A DNA stretch of 64,000 nucleotides from Stappia taiwanensis (GTDB lineage: Bacteria; Pseudomonadota; Alphaproteobacteria; Rhizobiales; Stappiaceae): assembly GCF_014635285.1 (NCBI RefSeq), contig NZ_BMCR01000002.1, forward strand, positions 124,001-188,000, given 5' to 3'. Under the pieces are notes generated by a model. That model saw only the letters and a program-made list of their open reading frames with translations, was not told the DNA's origin and ran no database searches. The position numbers and the translations under genes were made by a program. Shown here piece after piece: positions 52,531 to 60,933 of the stretch (position 1 is its first letter; each line of letters begins with the position of its first letter).

Positions 52531-53358
52531 ATGTCCACCGCATCCACGACCGACACCGCCGCCAATGCGACCGCCCCCGGCAAGATTTCCGTGTGGAGGG
52601 AGGGGCCGATCGGCTGGATCGCCATCGACAATCCGGCACGTCGCAATGCTGTCGGCCTGGCCATGTGGAAGGCGCTTCCCAAGGCGGTGGACCAGCTCTG
52701 CGCGCAAGCTGAGACCCGCATCATCGTGCTGCGCGGCGCAGGGAACAGCATCTTCGTCGCCGGTGCGGATATTTCCGAGTTCGAGACCACCCACCGCGAG
52801 CCCGCCTCCGCCCGCGCCTATGAGGCCTCCAACACCGCCGCCTTCGCCGCTCTTCGCAACTGCCCGCTGCCGACCCTCGCCATGATCCGCGGCTTCTGCC
52901 TCGGCGGCGGCCTCGGCCTCGCCGCCGCCTGCGACATGCGGATCGCGGACAGCACCGCCCGCTTCGGCATTCCCGCCGCCCGGCTGGGCGTGGGCTACCC
53001 ACCGAGCGCCATCGCCGACGTCACCCGGCTGATCGGCCCCTCCCGGGCCAAGCTGCTCTACTTCAGCGCCCGCCGCATCGCCGCCGAAACCGCTCTGGAT
53101 TTCGGCCTGATCGACCTGCTCGCCGCCGATGGCGCGCTGGAAGAGGAAACCACCGCCCTCGCCCGGGAAATCGCCACCAGAGCGCCGCTGACGATCAAGG
53201 CCTCCAAGACCGCCATCGACGCGCTGACCGCAAGCCTCGCCCCGGCGGATCTGGTCCGCTGCGAAGCCCTCGCCAACGCCTGTTTCGACAGCGCCGACTT
53301 CGCCGAAGGACGGACGGCCTTTATGGAAAAGCGCGATCCGGTCTTCCAGGGGCGGTAG
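52531..53358 (+). CDS. Crotonase-fold protein lacking both enoyl-CoA hydratase glutamates
   Basis: A 275-aa crotonase-superfamily protein. The oxyanion-hole segments FVAGADI (75-81) and GFCLGGGLGLAAACD (121-135) are kept, so CoA-ester binding is expected. At the positions of the two catalytic Glu of rat enoyl-CoA hydratase (144 and 164) it has Gly129 and Ala149, at the same 20-residue spacing. It should therefore not be a normal hydratase and may be an isomerase, decarboxylase, thioesterase or non-catalytic member. The ATG at 52531 follows TGGAGGAACC. Confidence 0.85.
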   Translation: MSTASTTDTAANATAPGKISVWREGPIGWIAIDNPARRNAVGLAMWKALPKAVDQLCAQAETRIIVLRGAGNSIFVAGADISEFETTHREPASARAYEASNTAAFAALRNCPLPTLAMIRGFCLGGGLGLAAACDMRIADSTARFGIPAARLGVGYPPSAIADVTRLIGPSRAKLLYFSARRIAAETALDFGLIDLLAADGALEEETTALAREIATRAPLTIKASKTAIDALTASLAPADLVRCEALANACFDSADFAEGRTAFMEKRDPVFQGR

Positions 53359-54012
53359 CGGCGCCCGGGAGGCGGCAGGTCACAGCCGGGGTGCAGCGCC
53401 CGCGCCCCGGCGGAAACTGCAACCGATCCGCCCTGCGAAAGCGATTTGTTAACCCTCAGCGTGCAACATCAGGTTGCTTGAGGGGGCACAGGCGCGGCGC
53501 TCGCCGCCGCCATCCACGCTTGACGACACCGGAGCGAAATGATTCGGTATCGAAACGGCGCGGCAAGTGATTCTCACCCTTGCGTCTTTTCCGGCCCGGC
53601 GCCCCGCGCCCGGACCGCCGCTCAGATTTTGCGTGAAGCCGTTCATCCAACAGATGAACGGAACCCTCATTCTTTACATGAACTTCAACACGCCAGCGCA
53701 ACCCTCTGACGGGACTCGCATTTCCGCGCGCACTTAAAGCGCCGCGCGAGGCCAACTCATGCAACGCCTGAAGCGGGCCACTGGTCAGGCTGCCTAAGTG
53801 TGATGACAAAGCCCCTTAGCCTCAGAAGGAAGGGGCGTCCTCCCGAACACTGCCGCGCCGCAATCCGGGACCGAGGACGCACCAACTGCCGGCTCCAACC
53901 GCTTGCAAATGTTCGTCTTTCGGCTCCCCGACCCTAGGGCACGCCAAAGCTTGCCTGGGATGACGCCGGGGGGGGGCACCTTCGCCCCTTGTCGGCAGGC
54001 GGACGCAGCCGA
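53359..54012. other. Gene-free interval with several hairpins
   Basis: About 650 bases between the crotonase gene and an alpha/beta-hydrolase gene. No convincing coding frame. Three notable inverted repeats are present: 53453-53484 (CCCTCA/TGAGGG with inner GCAAC/GTTGC), 53639-53661 (CCGTTCATC-CAACA-GATGAACGG, perfect nine-base-pair stem), and 53811-53836 (GCCCCTT/AAGGGGC). These could belong to a small RNA or terminators; a known RNA family was not recognised. Confidence 0.4.
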
Positions 54013-54882
54013 TCAGGCCGCCTTCAGCTTCGACAGAAATGTCTCCACGGCGCCGGCGAAAGCGTCATTGCGGTCACCGGCCACCATATGTCCGGCTCCC
54101 TTCACATCCGCGTATTCGGCATGGGGCACCAGCGACAGAAACTCCTCCACATGCTCGTCGGCAACGAGCTCGGAGCGGGCGCCGCGCACCAACAGCACCG
54201 GGATCTCCAGCGCCCGCGCCGCCGCCATCAGCTGCTCCTCGATATGCCTGGGTTCCGCCTCGCGGATATCGCGCTGGGTCAGGAAACGCGGATCCCAATG
54301 CCAGCGATAGCGACCGTCGTCGTGCAGGCGCAGGTTCTTGGCCAGCCCATCGAGGCTGGACGGACGCGCCCGGTGCGGCAGGTATTCGGCGATCGCGTCC
54401 GCCGCCTCCTCCACATTGGCAAAGCCCTCATGCATCCGCTCGGCCATGAACGAGATGACACGGTTCACCCCGCCCGGATCAACCCTCGGCGTGATATCGA
54501 CCAGCACCAGCGCCGACAGGGTGCCGGGCCGCAAGTGCCCTTCCGCCAGCAGCGAGGCAATGCCACCGAGCGAGGCGCCAATGCCGACCGGGCGCTCCCC
54601 GCCCTCGGCGGCCAGCGCATCGGAAACGGCAACAACGTCACGGCCATAGTCGCGGAACTCATAGCGCCCATCCTCGACCCAGGCGCTGTCGCCGTGGCCA
54701 CGCTGATCGAGGCTCCAGGCCCGCAGGCCAAGGGCCGCGAGGCGCTGACCGGCCGCATCCCAGGCATGACGGGTCTGCCCGCCGCCATGCAGCAGCAACG
54801 CCGGCCGTCCGCTCTGTCCATAGACATCGGCGACGAGGCGATTGCCATCCGCCCCGCTCAGTTCCACCGTTGTCGCACTCAT
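54013..54882 (-). CDS. Alpha/beta-fold hydrolase (second of a tandem pair)
   Basis: A 289-aa alpha/beta-hydrolase without a signal peptide. The oxyanion segment LLLHGGGQTRHAWD, the nucleophile elbow GIGASLGGIAS (Ser), a late acid and the catalytic His in VKGAGHMVAGD are present. The ATG at 54882 overlaps the upstream hydrolase stop by four bases (ATGA), so the two are translationally coupled. Substrate unknown; esterase or epoxide-hydrolase-like activity is possible. Confidence 0.85.
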   Translation of the reverse strand: MSATTVELSGADGNRLVADVYGQSGRPALLLHGGGQTRHAWDAAGQRLAALGLRAWSLDQRGHGDSAWVEDGRYEFRDYGRDVVAVSDALAAEGGERPVGIGASLGGIASLLAEGHLRPGTLSALVLVDITPRVDPGGVNRVISFMAERMHEGFANVEEAADAIAEYLPHRARPSSLDGLAKNLRLHDDGRYRWHWDPRFLTQRDIREAEPRHIEEQLMAAARALEIPVLLVRGARSELVADEHVEEFLSLVPHAEYADVKGAGHMVAGDRNDAFAGAVETFLSKLKAA

Positions 54883-55631
54883 GCTCTCTCCTCCAGAAAG
54901 TCGACAACCCCCGCCTTGTACACCTTGTCGCCGACCGCAATCATGTGGTCGCGATTGGGGATCTCCAGCACCTTGGCATTGGGCATCAGCTCCGCCAGCT
55001 TCTGCGGCGAGCCGGCAATATCGTCCCGGGTTCCGACCGCAACCAGCACCGGTTGGACGATGCGCGCCACTTCCTCTTCGGAAATGCGCTGCCGCGAGGA
55101 GCGCATGCAGGCGGCCAGCGCCAGCCGGTCGGATTTGGTCTGCTCGGCAAAGGCCCGGAAGGCACGACCGGTCCGGTCGGTGACATCGGACAGCCGCGCC
55201 GCCTCCAGCGCCAGGGCGATAGGCTCCGGATTGCCGACGCCGGTGATCATGCCGTAGCCAAGCCCGCCGAAGATGGCGCTGCGCACCCGCTGCGGGTGGT
55301 TCAGCGTCAAGAAGGCGGTGATGCGCGCGCCCATCGAATAGCCCATCACATCGGTGCGTTCGATGCCGAGATGATCCAGCAACCGGCGGGCATCCTCGGC
55401 CATCGCCGGGGCGCCGTAATCGTCCGGGTCGTGACTGCCCTCGCTCTGGCCATGACCGCGATTGTCGATCGCGATCACCCGGCGCCCGTTCTTGACCATC
55501 AGATCGACCCAACCGGGATAGACCCAATTGACATCCTTGTTGGAGGCGAAGCCATGGATCAGCAGGATCGGCGCGCCCTCCCCCTCGTCGAGATAGGCGA
55601 GACGCAACCCGTTGGAGTCGAAATACGGCAT
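54879..55631 (-). CDS. Alpha/beta-fold hydrolase (first of a tandem pair)
   Basis: A 250-aa alpha/beta-hydrolase. APILLIHGFASNKDVNWVYP, RRVIAIDNRGHGQSEG, the nucleophile elbow VMGYSMGARITA (Ser) and IPNRDHMIAVGD with the catalytic His are visible. The ATG at 55631 is chosen because the longer reading crosses a promoter-like region. A LiuR-like palindrome (55645-55660) lies 14 bases upstream of the ATG, suggesting a link to branched-chain amino acid or acyl-CoA degradation. Confidence 0.87.
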   Translation of the reverse strand: MPYFDSNGLRLAYLDEGEGAPILLIHGFASNKDVNWVYPGWVDLMVKNGRRVIAIDNRGHGQSEGSHDPDDYGAPAMAEDARRLLDHLGIERTDVMGYSMGARITAFLTLNHPQRVRSAIFGGLGYGMITGVGNPEPIALALEAARLSDVTDRTGRAFRAFAEQTKSDRLALAACMRSSRQRISEEEVARIVQPVLVAVGTRDDIAGSPQKLAELMPNAKVLEIPNRDHMIAVGDKVYKAGVVDFLEERA

Positions 55632-55644
55632 TTCGTGTATGACC

Positions 55645-55660
55645 TTGACGTAAACGTAAA
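55645..55660. promoter_or_regulatory. LiuR-like palindromic operator
   Basis: TTGACGTAAACGTAAA has the TT-ACGT / ACGT-AA half-site pattern known for the MerR-family regulator LiuR, which controls leucine and isovalerate degradation genes in proteobacteria. It lies 14-29 bases upstream of the alpha/beta-hydrolase ATG. The site reading is direct; the regulator assignment is inference. Confidence 0.5.
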
Positions 55661-55876
55661 ATGACAGGTCGCATACGATAGTGCCAACCCGCCGGCAAGG
55701 AAAGCCCCGCCTGCGGGGGCCCTTCCCGTGGCCGGTTGCCGGCGCTGCGGGCATCCGGGCGCCTGCGGCACCGATTTCCCACGGCAAAAAGCGCCGCTTG
55801 GCTCTTCTCAAACCGCGACTTCCTGCGTATGGTCCGCGCCATCAGACAATCAACATCAGCAACACGGGTTGGTCCG

Positions 55877-56122
55877 ATGGCAGACGGTGTCGTCCCACAT
55901 TTCCAGAACGATCGCGGCATCGAGATGATCGAGGTTGGCGCCAAGGAGTTTCAGTGCATCGGCGCGCGCCCGCCGTTCGATCATCCTCATGTCTTTCTCG
56001 ACATGGGTCATGAGACCGAGATCGTGTGCCCCTATTGCTCGACCCTCTACCGCTTCAATCCGAAGCTGGACGCGGGCGCGGCCGAGCCGGCCGATTGCGT
56101 CTGGACGCCGAAGGCGGCCTGA
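55877..56122 (+). CDS. CHCC-type zinc-finger protein
   Basis: An 81-aa protein matching the zf-CHCC family, related to the mitochondrial complex I subunit NDUFS6. Conserved ligands appear in EFQCIGARPPFDHPHVFLDM (Cys and His) and ETEIVCPYCSTLYRFNP (CPYC). The ATG at 55877 gives the family length. It is divergent from the alpha/beta-hydrolase gene and precedes the FAD monooxygenase by about 60 bases. It may bind zinc in respiratory complex I assembly. Confidence 0.88.
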   Translation: MADGVVPHFQNDRGIEMIEVGAKEFQCIGARPPFDHPHVFLDMGHETEIVCPYCSTLYRFNPKLDAGAAEPADCVWTPKAA

Positions 56123-56185
56123 CGACGCCGGACACTCCCGCGCGGGGGATTTCTCCTGCGCGCAGCGGCCGGGAACCGTCACCAG

Positions 56186-57412
56186 ATGTCAGCACCTGAA
56201 ACCAGCCCGTCCCGACACGCCGATACGGCAGATCCTCACGATCGGCTGTTCATCGCCGGTGCCGGCATCGGCGGGCTGACCGCAGCCCTTTGCCTTGCGC
56301 GCGAAGGCCGCGCCGTCACCGTGCTGGAACGGGCGGAGAGCCTCGCCCCGGTCGGCTCCGGCCTGCAGCTTTCTCCCAATGCCATGCATGTGCTGCGCGG
56401 CCTCGGACTGGAAGAGGAGCTGCGCCGCCACGCCGTCGCGCCCGAAGCGATCCGCATCCTCTCCGCCCGCAGCGGCAAGGACCTTGCCCGCATTCCGCTC
56501 GGAGCCCATGCCGAGGCCCGCTACGGCGCGCCCTATCTGGTCATTCACCGGGGCAACCTGCAGGAAACGCTGCTGCGAGCAGCCCGCGCCTGCCCCGACA
56601 TCACCTTGCGCCTCGGCGCGGACCTGCGTGACGCCCGGCAAAGCCCGGACGGTGTGACCCTCGACATCGAGACCGCCCATGGAAAGGATCATCTCTCCGG
56701 CGCCGCGCTGATCGGCGCCGATGGGGTCTGGTCCGTGACCCGGCGGCGGATCATGGGCCTGCGGCAAGCGGTGTTTTCCGGCCGCACCGCCTACCGGGCG
56801 GTGATCCCGATCGACACCATCCCCGAGGAATGGCGCAAGGTCACCGGCCTGTGGCTCGGCGCCGATGCCCATGTGGTGCATTACCCGCTCTCCGGCGGTC
56901 GCCAGTTCAACATCGTCGCCCTCGTCAAGGAAGACTGGCACGAGGAAACCTGGTCGGCCCCGGCCGCCCGCGCCGATCTGCTGGCCCGCTTCGAAGGCTG
57001 GCCGGCGGCCTGCCGCACCTTGCTGGAGCAGCCCGAAAGCTGGCTGAAGTGGGCGCTGTGCGGCATGGATCCGGGCATGAGCTGGATCAACGGCCGCTTT
57101 GCCCTGCTCGGCGACGCGGCCCATGCGATGCTGCCCTTCGCCGCCCAGGGCGCGGCCATGTCGATCGAGGATGGCGCGGCCATCGCCCGCAACCTCGCCC
57201 GCGCCGAAGATCCCGTCAAAGCGTTCCACGCTTATCAGTCAGAGCGCCAGGACCGGGCGGAACGGGTGCTGCGGCTCGCCCGCTCCAACGACCGGGTCTA
57301 TCACCTGGGCGGCCCGCTTGCCCTTGCCCGCGACGCGGTGATGCGCTCCCTGCCGCCGGAACGGCTTCTCGCCCGCTTCGACTGGCTCTACGGCTGGCGC
57401 CCGCCGGAATGA
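56186..57412 (+). CDS. FAD-dependent aromatic monooxygenase (salicylate-hydroxylase-like)
   Basis: A 408-aa flavoprotein hydroxylase. The Rossmann GxGxxG is IAGAGIGGLTAALCLAREG (about residues 23-41), the DG motif is IGADGVWSVTRR, and the FAD-binding GD motif is FALLGDAAHAMLPFAAQGAA. The set is typical of group A monooxygenases such as salicylate or 6-hydroxynicotinate hydroxylases and some flavin ubiquinone-type enzymes. Substrate not determinable. It follows the zinc-finger gene on the same strand. Confidence 0.88.
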   Translation: MSAPETSPSRHADTADPHDRLFIAGAGIGGLTAALCLAREGRAVTVLERAESLAPVGSGLQLSPNAMHVLRGLGLEEELRRHAVAPEAIRILSARSGKDLARIPLGAHAEARYGAPYLVIHRGNLQETLLRAARACPDITLRLGADLRDARQSPDGVTLDIETAHGKDHLSGAALIGADGVWSVTRRRIMGLRQAVFSGRTAYRAVIPIDTIPEEWRKVTGLWLGADAHVVHYPLSGGRQFNIVALVKEDWHEETWSAPAARADLLARFEGWPAACRTLLEQPESWLKWALCGMDPGMSWINGRFALLGDAAHAMLPFAAQGAAMSIEDGAAIARNLARAEDPVKAFHAYQSERQDRAERVLRLARSNDRVYHLGGPLALARDAVMRSLPPERLLARFDWLYGWRPPE

Positions 57413-57521
57413 CGATGCGCCGTGACATCTTGAGCAGGCCGCCCGCTTCCGCTAAAGCCGGAGATCACGGGTCGGAAGGTCACCATCCGCCCTCATTGCA
57501 ACCGTGGAGACCTGCGTGCCC

Positions 57522-58268
57522 ATGACCGCCAGCGCCACTGAGGAAATCGTCACCGCCGGTTTCGTCGTCATCGGCGACGAGATCCTGTCCGGCCGGACCA
57601 AGGACAAGAACATCGGCACACTCGCCGATTTCCTGACCGAGATCGGCATCGACCTGTGCGAGGTGCGGATCGTTCCCGATATCGAGGAGCGGATCGTCGA
57701 GGCGGTCAACGCCCTGCGGCCGCGCTACACCTATGTCTTCACCTCCGGCGGCATCGGCCCGACCCATGACGACATCACCGCCGATGCGATTGCCCGCGCC
57801 TTCGGCGTCGGCATCGACTTCGACCCGCGCGCCATCGCCATTCTCGAAGCCTTCTATCCCGCAGGCGGCATGACCGATGCGCGCAAGCGCATGACCCGCA
57901 TTCCCGACGGCGCCGAGCTGATCGAGAACAGCGTGTCCAAGGCGCCGGGGTTCCGCATCGGCAACGTGCATGTGATGGCCGGCGTGCCGGCGATCATGCA
58001 GGCCATGCTGGAGGCGATCCGCCCGACGCTGACCACCGGTCCGCGCCTTCAGTCGCGCGCGCTCGATGCCGACCTGCCGGAAAGCCGGATCGCCACCGCC
58101 CTGCGGGAAATCCAGTCCGCCCACCCCGGCGTGATGATCGGCTCCTACCCGCGCTCCAAGGACGGGCGCTTTTCCACGCAAGTCGTGGTGCGCGCTCGCG
58201 ATACCGCCCTTCTCGACGCGGCCGCGCGCGATGTCGAAACCGCCATCGCCGCCGCCAGCGCCTCCTAA
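57522..58268 (+). CDS. MoaB/Mog-type molybdopterin-binding domain protein (CinA N-terminal-like)
   Basis: A 248-aa protein with a MoCF (MoaB/Mog) fold: [40 protein letters not shown] and [18 protein letters not shown]. These are the motifs of the N-terminal domain of CinA/competence-damage proteins; the C-terminal PncC domain is absent, as in many alphaproteobacterial homologues. A GTG at 57504 could also start it. It lies 13 bases upstream of the phosphoribosyltransferase gene, suggesting one transcript. Confidence 0.88.
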   Translation: MTASATEEIVTAGFVVIGDEILSGRTKDKNIGTLADFLTEIGIDLCEVRIVPDIEERIVEAVNALRPRYTYVFTSGGIGPTHDDITADAIARAFGVGIDFDPRAIAILEAFYPAGGMTDARKRMTRIPDGAELIENSVSKAPGFRIGNVHVMAGVPAIMQAMLEAIRPTLTTGPRLQSRALDADLPESRIATALREIQSAHPGVMIGSYPRSKDGRFSTQVVVRARDTALLDAAARDVETAIAAASAS

Positions 58269-58281
58269 ACAGGACAAATTC

Positions 58282-58788
58282 ATGGAAAACCAGCAACCCA
58301 AGGCCTTTCCCGTTTCCTGGGACCAGTTCCACCGCGACAGCCGCGCCCTCGCATGGCGCCTGTCGGGTCAGGGCAAGTGGGAAGCCATCGTCTGCATCAC
58401 CCGTGGCGGGCTGGTGCCGGCCGCCATTGTTGCCCGGGAGCTGGGCATCCGCATGATCGAGACCGTCTGCATCGCCTCCTATCACGACTACGAGGAACAG
58501 GGCGAACTGCAGGTCATCAAGTCCGTCGACAACCGGGTCATCAACCTGGATGGCGGCAAGGGCGCCAGCGTGCTGGTGATCGACGATCTGGTCGACACCG
58601 GCGGCACCGCCCGGGTGGTCCGCGAAATGCTGCCTGACGCCCATTTCGCGACCGTCTACGCCAAGCCCATGGGCCGGCCGCTGGTCGACACCTTCGTCAC
58701 CGAGGTCTCCCAGGACACCTGGATCTACTTCCCCTGGGACATGGGCTGGCAATTCCAGCCGCCGATCGCGCACAGCACGCAAGGGTAG
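58282..58788 (+). CDS. gpt: Xanthine phosphoribosyltransferase
   Basis: A 168-aa purine phosphoribosyltransferase that converts xanthine or guanine with PRPP to the nucleotide. The PRPP motif [20 protein letters not shown] and the region [20 protein letters not shown] match the Gpt/XPRT family. The ATG at 58282 follows AGGACAAATTC. It closely follows the MoCF-domain gene on the same strand. Confidence 0.93.
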   Translation: MENQQPKAFPVSWDQFHRDSRALAWRLSGQGKWEAIVCITRGGLVPAAIVARELGIRMIETVCIASYHDYEEQGELQVIKSVDNRVINLDGGKGASVLVIDDLVDTGGTARVVREMLPDAHFATVYAKPMGRPLVDTFVTEVSQDTWIYFPWDMGWQFQPPIAHSTQG

Positions 58789-58887
58789 CGACAGAGCTTC
58801 CCGGCTGGCGCAAAGGTGATCCGCAGGCCGCGCAAAGGTGAAACCGCGCCCCTATTTCGGCACATTTGCAACGCCTATACCTGAGCG

Positions 58888-59259
58888 ATGATGATCTTGC
58901 TTCGCCGCCGCTGGCGCGCCCTGACCCTGCTGCTCGTGCTGACCGCCCTGCTGAACGCAGGGGCGACGCATGCGCTTGCCCGGTCCACGGACGGGCTGGC
59001 GGCTGCGCCGGGACTCATCATCGCCCCAGAGGGCGACACCGAAAACGCCACCGACCGGGCCAATGCGGCGCGGCCGGAAGGAATGCTTACGCGGTCCATG
59101 ACGACACAGCGCTGCAATGGCGGCCTCTGTGCACCGTTCCTGCCGGCGAGCGACGCCGGCCAGATCTCATTCCTGGCTCCGTCCCCCGTGTTCGAAGCCC
59201 GGCCCGACCGGGCGGGCCCGGCGCTGCCCCGCCCGGTTGCCACCCCACCTCCCCGGTGA
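58888..59259 (+). CDS. Small exported protein of unknown function
   Basis: A 123-aa protein with a signal peptide (RALTLLLVLTALLNAGATHA) and a Pro/Ala-rich mature part with a Cys pair in QRCNGGLCAPFLPA. No family recognised; the C-terminus is low-complexity Pro/Arg. Two adjacent ATG codons begin it. It lies between the phosphoribosyltransferase and L,D-transpeptidase genes. It could be spurious, but the signal peptide and Cys pair argue for a real protein. Confidence 0.55.
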   Translation: MMILLRRRWRALTLLLVLTALLNAGATHALARSTDGLAAAPGLIIAPEGDTENATDRANAARPEGMLTRSMTTQRCNGGLCAPFLPASDAGQISFLAPSPVFEARPDRAGPALPRPVATPPPR

Positions 59260-59356
59260 GACCGGCGGGCAATCACCCGCTGGCCAGCATCACCGGCCCG
59301 CGCCACACCCAGCGGCTGCGCGTCGCTACCCCTTACCTTGATGAGCCTTTGATCCG

Positions 59357-60064
59357 ATGATCCATATCGAAGACGCCGACACGCCTCGTCTCTCGCGCCG
59401 CGCGCTGATCACCGGCGCCGCCGCCAGCCTTGCGGTTGCCGGTTGCACCAACACCGAACGCCGCCTGCTGCCGGCCGAACCGGCCGGCCCGGTCCTCAGC
59501 CCCAAGGACCCCTACTACCTGTCGATGTACGGGCCGATGCCGGAAGAGAAATTCCCTGTGCCGGCCGTCAACCTGCGCCGCGTCGACCCAATCTACTATC
59601 GCCAGGTGGTCGACTACGCCACCTCCGAGCGGCCGGGCACGCTGGTGGTCGATACCCCCAACCGGTTTCTCTATCTGGTTCAGGAAAACGGCAAGGCCCT
59701 GCGCTATGGCGTCGGCATCGGCCGCGCCGGCTTCTCCTGGGGCGGACGGGCGCGGATCGCCTACAAGCGCGCCTGGCCGCGCTGGACCCCGCCGGCCGAC
59801 ATGATCCAGCGTCAGCCGGAGCTGGAGAAGTACCGCAACGGCATGGAGCCGGGCCTGCAAAACCCGTTGGGGGCACGCGCCCTCTACATCTTCCAGGGTG
59901 GCAAGGACACGATCTACCGGGTGCATGGCACGCTGGAGGAATGGACCATCGGCAAGGCGGTCTCTTCCGGATGCGTGCGGCTCCTGAACCAGGACGTGAT
60001 CGACTTGGCCTCCCGCGTGCCGAACAACTCGCCGATCGTGGTCATCCAGGGCGGCGCCGCCTGA
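59357..60064 (+). CDS. L,D-transpeptidase (YkuD), probable lipoprotein
   Basis: A 235-aa enzyme that makes 3-3 peptidoglycan crosslinks or attaches protein to peptidoglycan. The N-terminus SRRALITGAAASLAVAGC has a twin-arginine-like start and a lipobox, with Cys30 as the likely lipid anchor. The YkuD domain follows, with His190 in YRVHGTLEEW and Cys206 in AVSSGCVRLLNQDV as the catalytic pair. Length and motif fit periplasmic LDTs common in Hyphomicrobiales. Convergent with sfsA. Confidence 0.9.
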   Translation: MIHIEDADTPRLSRRALITGAAASLAVAGCTNTERRLLPAEPAGPVLSPKDPYYLSMYGPMPEEKFPVPAVNLRRVDPIYYRQVVDYATSERPGTLVVDTPNRFLYLVQENGKALRYGVGIGRAGFSWGGRARIAYKRAWPRWTPPADMIQRQPELEKYRNGMEPGLQNPLGARALYIFQGGKDTIYRVHGTLEEWTIGKAVSSGCVRLLNQDVIDLASRVPNNSPIVVIQGGAA

Positions 60065-60084
60065 CGTCATCCGTTCATGACAAA

Positions 60085-60117
60085 CGCCGCCCCGAGACGT
60101 TTCGTCAAAGGGCGGCG
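60085..60117. terminator. Hairpin between convergent LDT and sfsA genes
   Basis: CGCCGCCC (60085-60092) pairs with GGGCGGCG (60110-60117), and the loop contains a second small stem GACG-TTT-CGTC. The right arm lies inside the sfsA coding end. It may serve as a shared terminator, but there is no T-run, so this is moderate evidence. Confidence 0.4.
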
Positions 60118-60812
60118 ACACTGACCAGCCGGTCGGCGACGATCTCCTGCGGCGTGACCCGGCAGCCGATGGCATAGGCTTCCACCCCGCGCCGCCGCGC
60201 CGCATCGAAGGCCGCGCCATAGGCCGGGTCGATGTCCCGCGCCAGCGATAGCCGCTCGCAATCGGGCCGCTGTACCAGATAGACCATCGCCGCCCGCGCG
60301 CCCTGGTCGACCATATCGGCCATCTCATCCAGATGCTTGGCCCCGCGTGCCGTCACCGAATCGGGAAATTCGGCAAGGCCGGGCGTGCGCATCAGGTGCA
60401 CGTTCTTCACTTCCACATACGTCACGCCACCCGTCTCATCCTCCAAAAGGATGTCGATCCGGGAATTGCGGCCGTATTTCACCTCCCGGCGCAGGCCGGC
60501 GAAACCGGCGAGCTCGGGGATCAACCCGGCGTGGAGCGCCTCCTCCACCAGCCGGTTGGGATGGGCCGTATTGATGCCGACGAAGGCCCCATCCGCCTCG
60601 ACGATCTCCCAGGAGTATTTCAGCTTGCGCTTGGGATTGTCCGATTGCGACAGAAAAACCCGCGCGCCCTCGTCCTTCAGCCCCAGCATCGCGCCCGGGT
60701 TCGCGCAATGGGCGGTGACCTCCTCACCGGTCCCGTCGAGCACCACATCGGCGAGGAACCGCTTGTAGCGGCGCAACAGCCGCCCGGGTATCAGGGGAGC
60801 GGGAAACAGCAC
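60105..60812 (-). CDS. sfsA: DNA/RNA nuclease SfsA
   Basis: SfsA (235 aa) is a DNA-binding protein with a predicted PD-(D/E)XK nuclease fold, first described as a stimulator of sugar fermentation in E. coli. [54 protein letters not shown] and [20 protein letters not shown], with the catalytic Asp, Glu and Lys, are visible. A GTG start at 60812 is chosen because GGAGG precedes it at the right distance. Usual length. Confidence 0.9.
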   Translation of the reverse strand: MLFPAPLIPGRLLRRYKRFLADVVLDGTGEEVTAHCANPGAMLGLKDEGARVFLSQSDNPKRKLKYSWEIVEADGAFVGINTAHPNRLVEEALHAGLIPELAGFAGLRREVKYGRNSRIDILLEDETGGVTYVEVKNVHLMRTPGLAEFPDSVTARGAKHLDEMADMVDQGARAAMVYLVQRPDCERLSLARDIDPAYGAAFDAARRRGVEAYAIGCRVTPQEIVADRLVSVAAL

Positions 60813-60933
60813 GTGCGGGAACCTCCAGTGGGAAACATCGCCGAATCGCGACCGGCCAAGGCCCACCTTACGGCGTTTGCCGGCCGGTTGATGCGGCAAT
60901 CGCCGCCGCCCCGGAGAGGTTTCCGGGAGACGA

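Noticed and set aside
53456-53809. A 117-aa open frame in the gene-free interval
   Set aside because: No family resemblance and a composition typical of shadow frames; the hairpins there fit non-coding DNA better.
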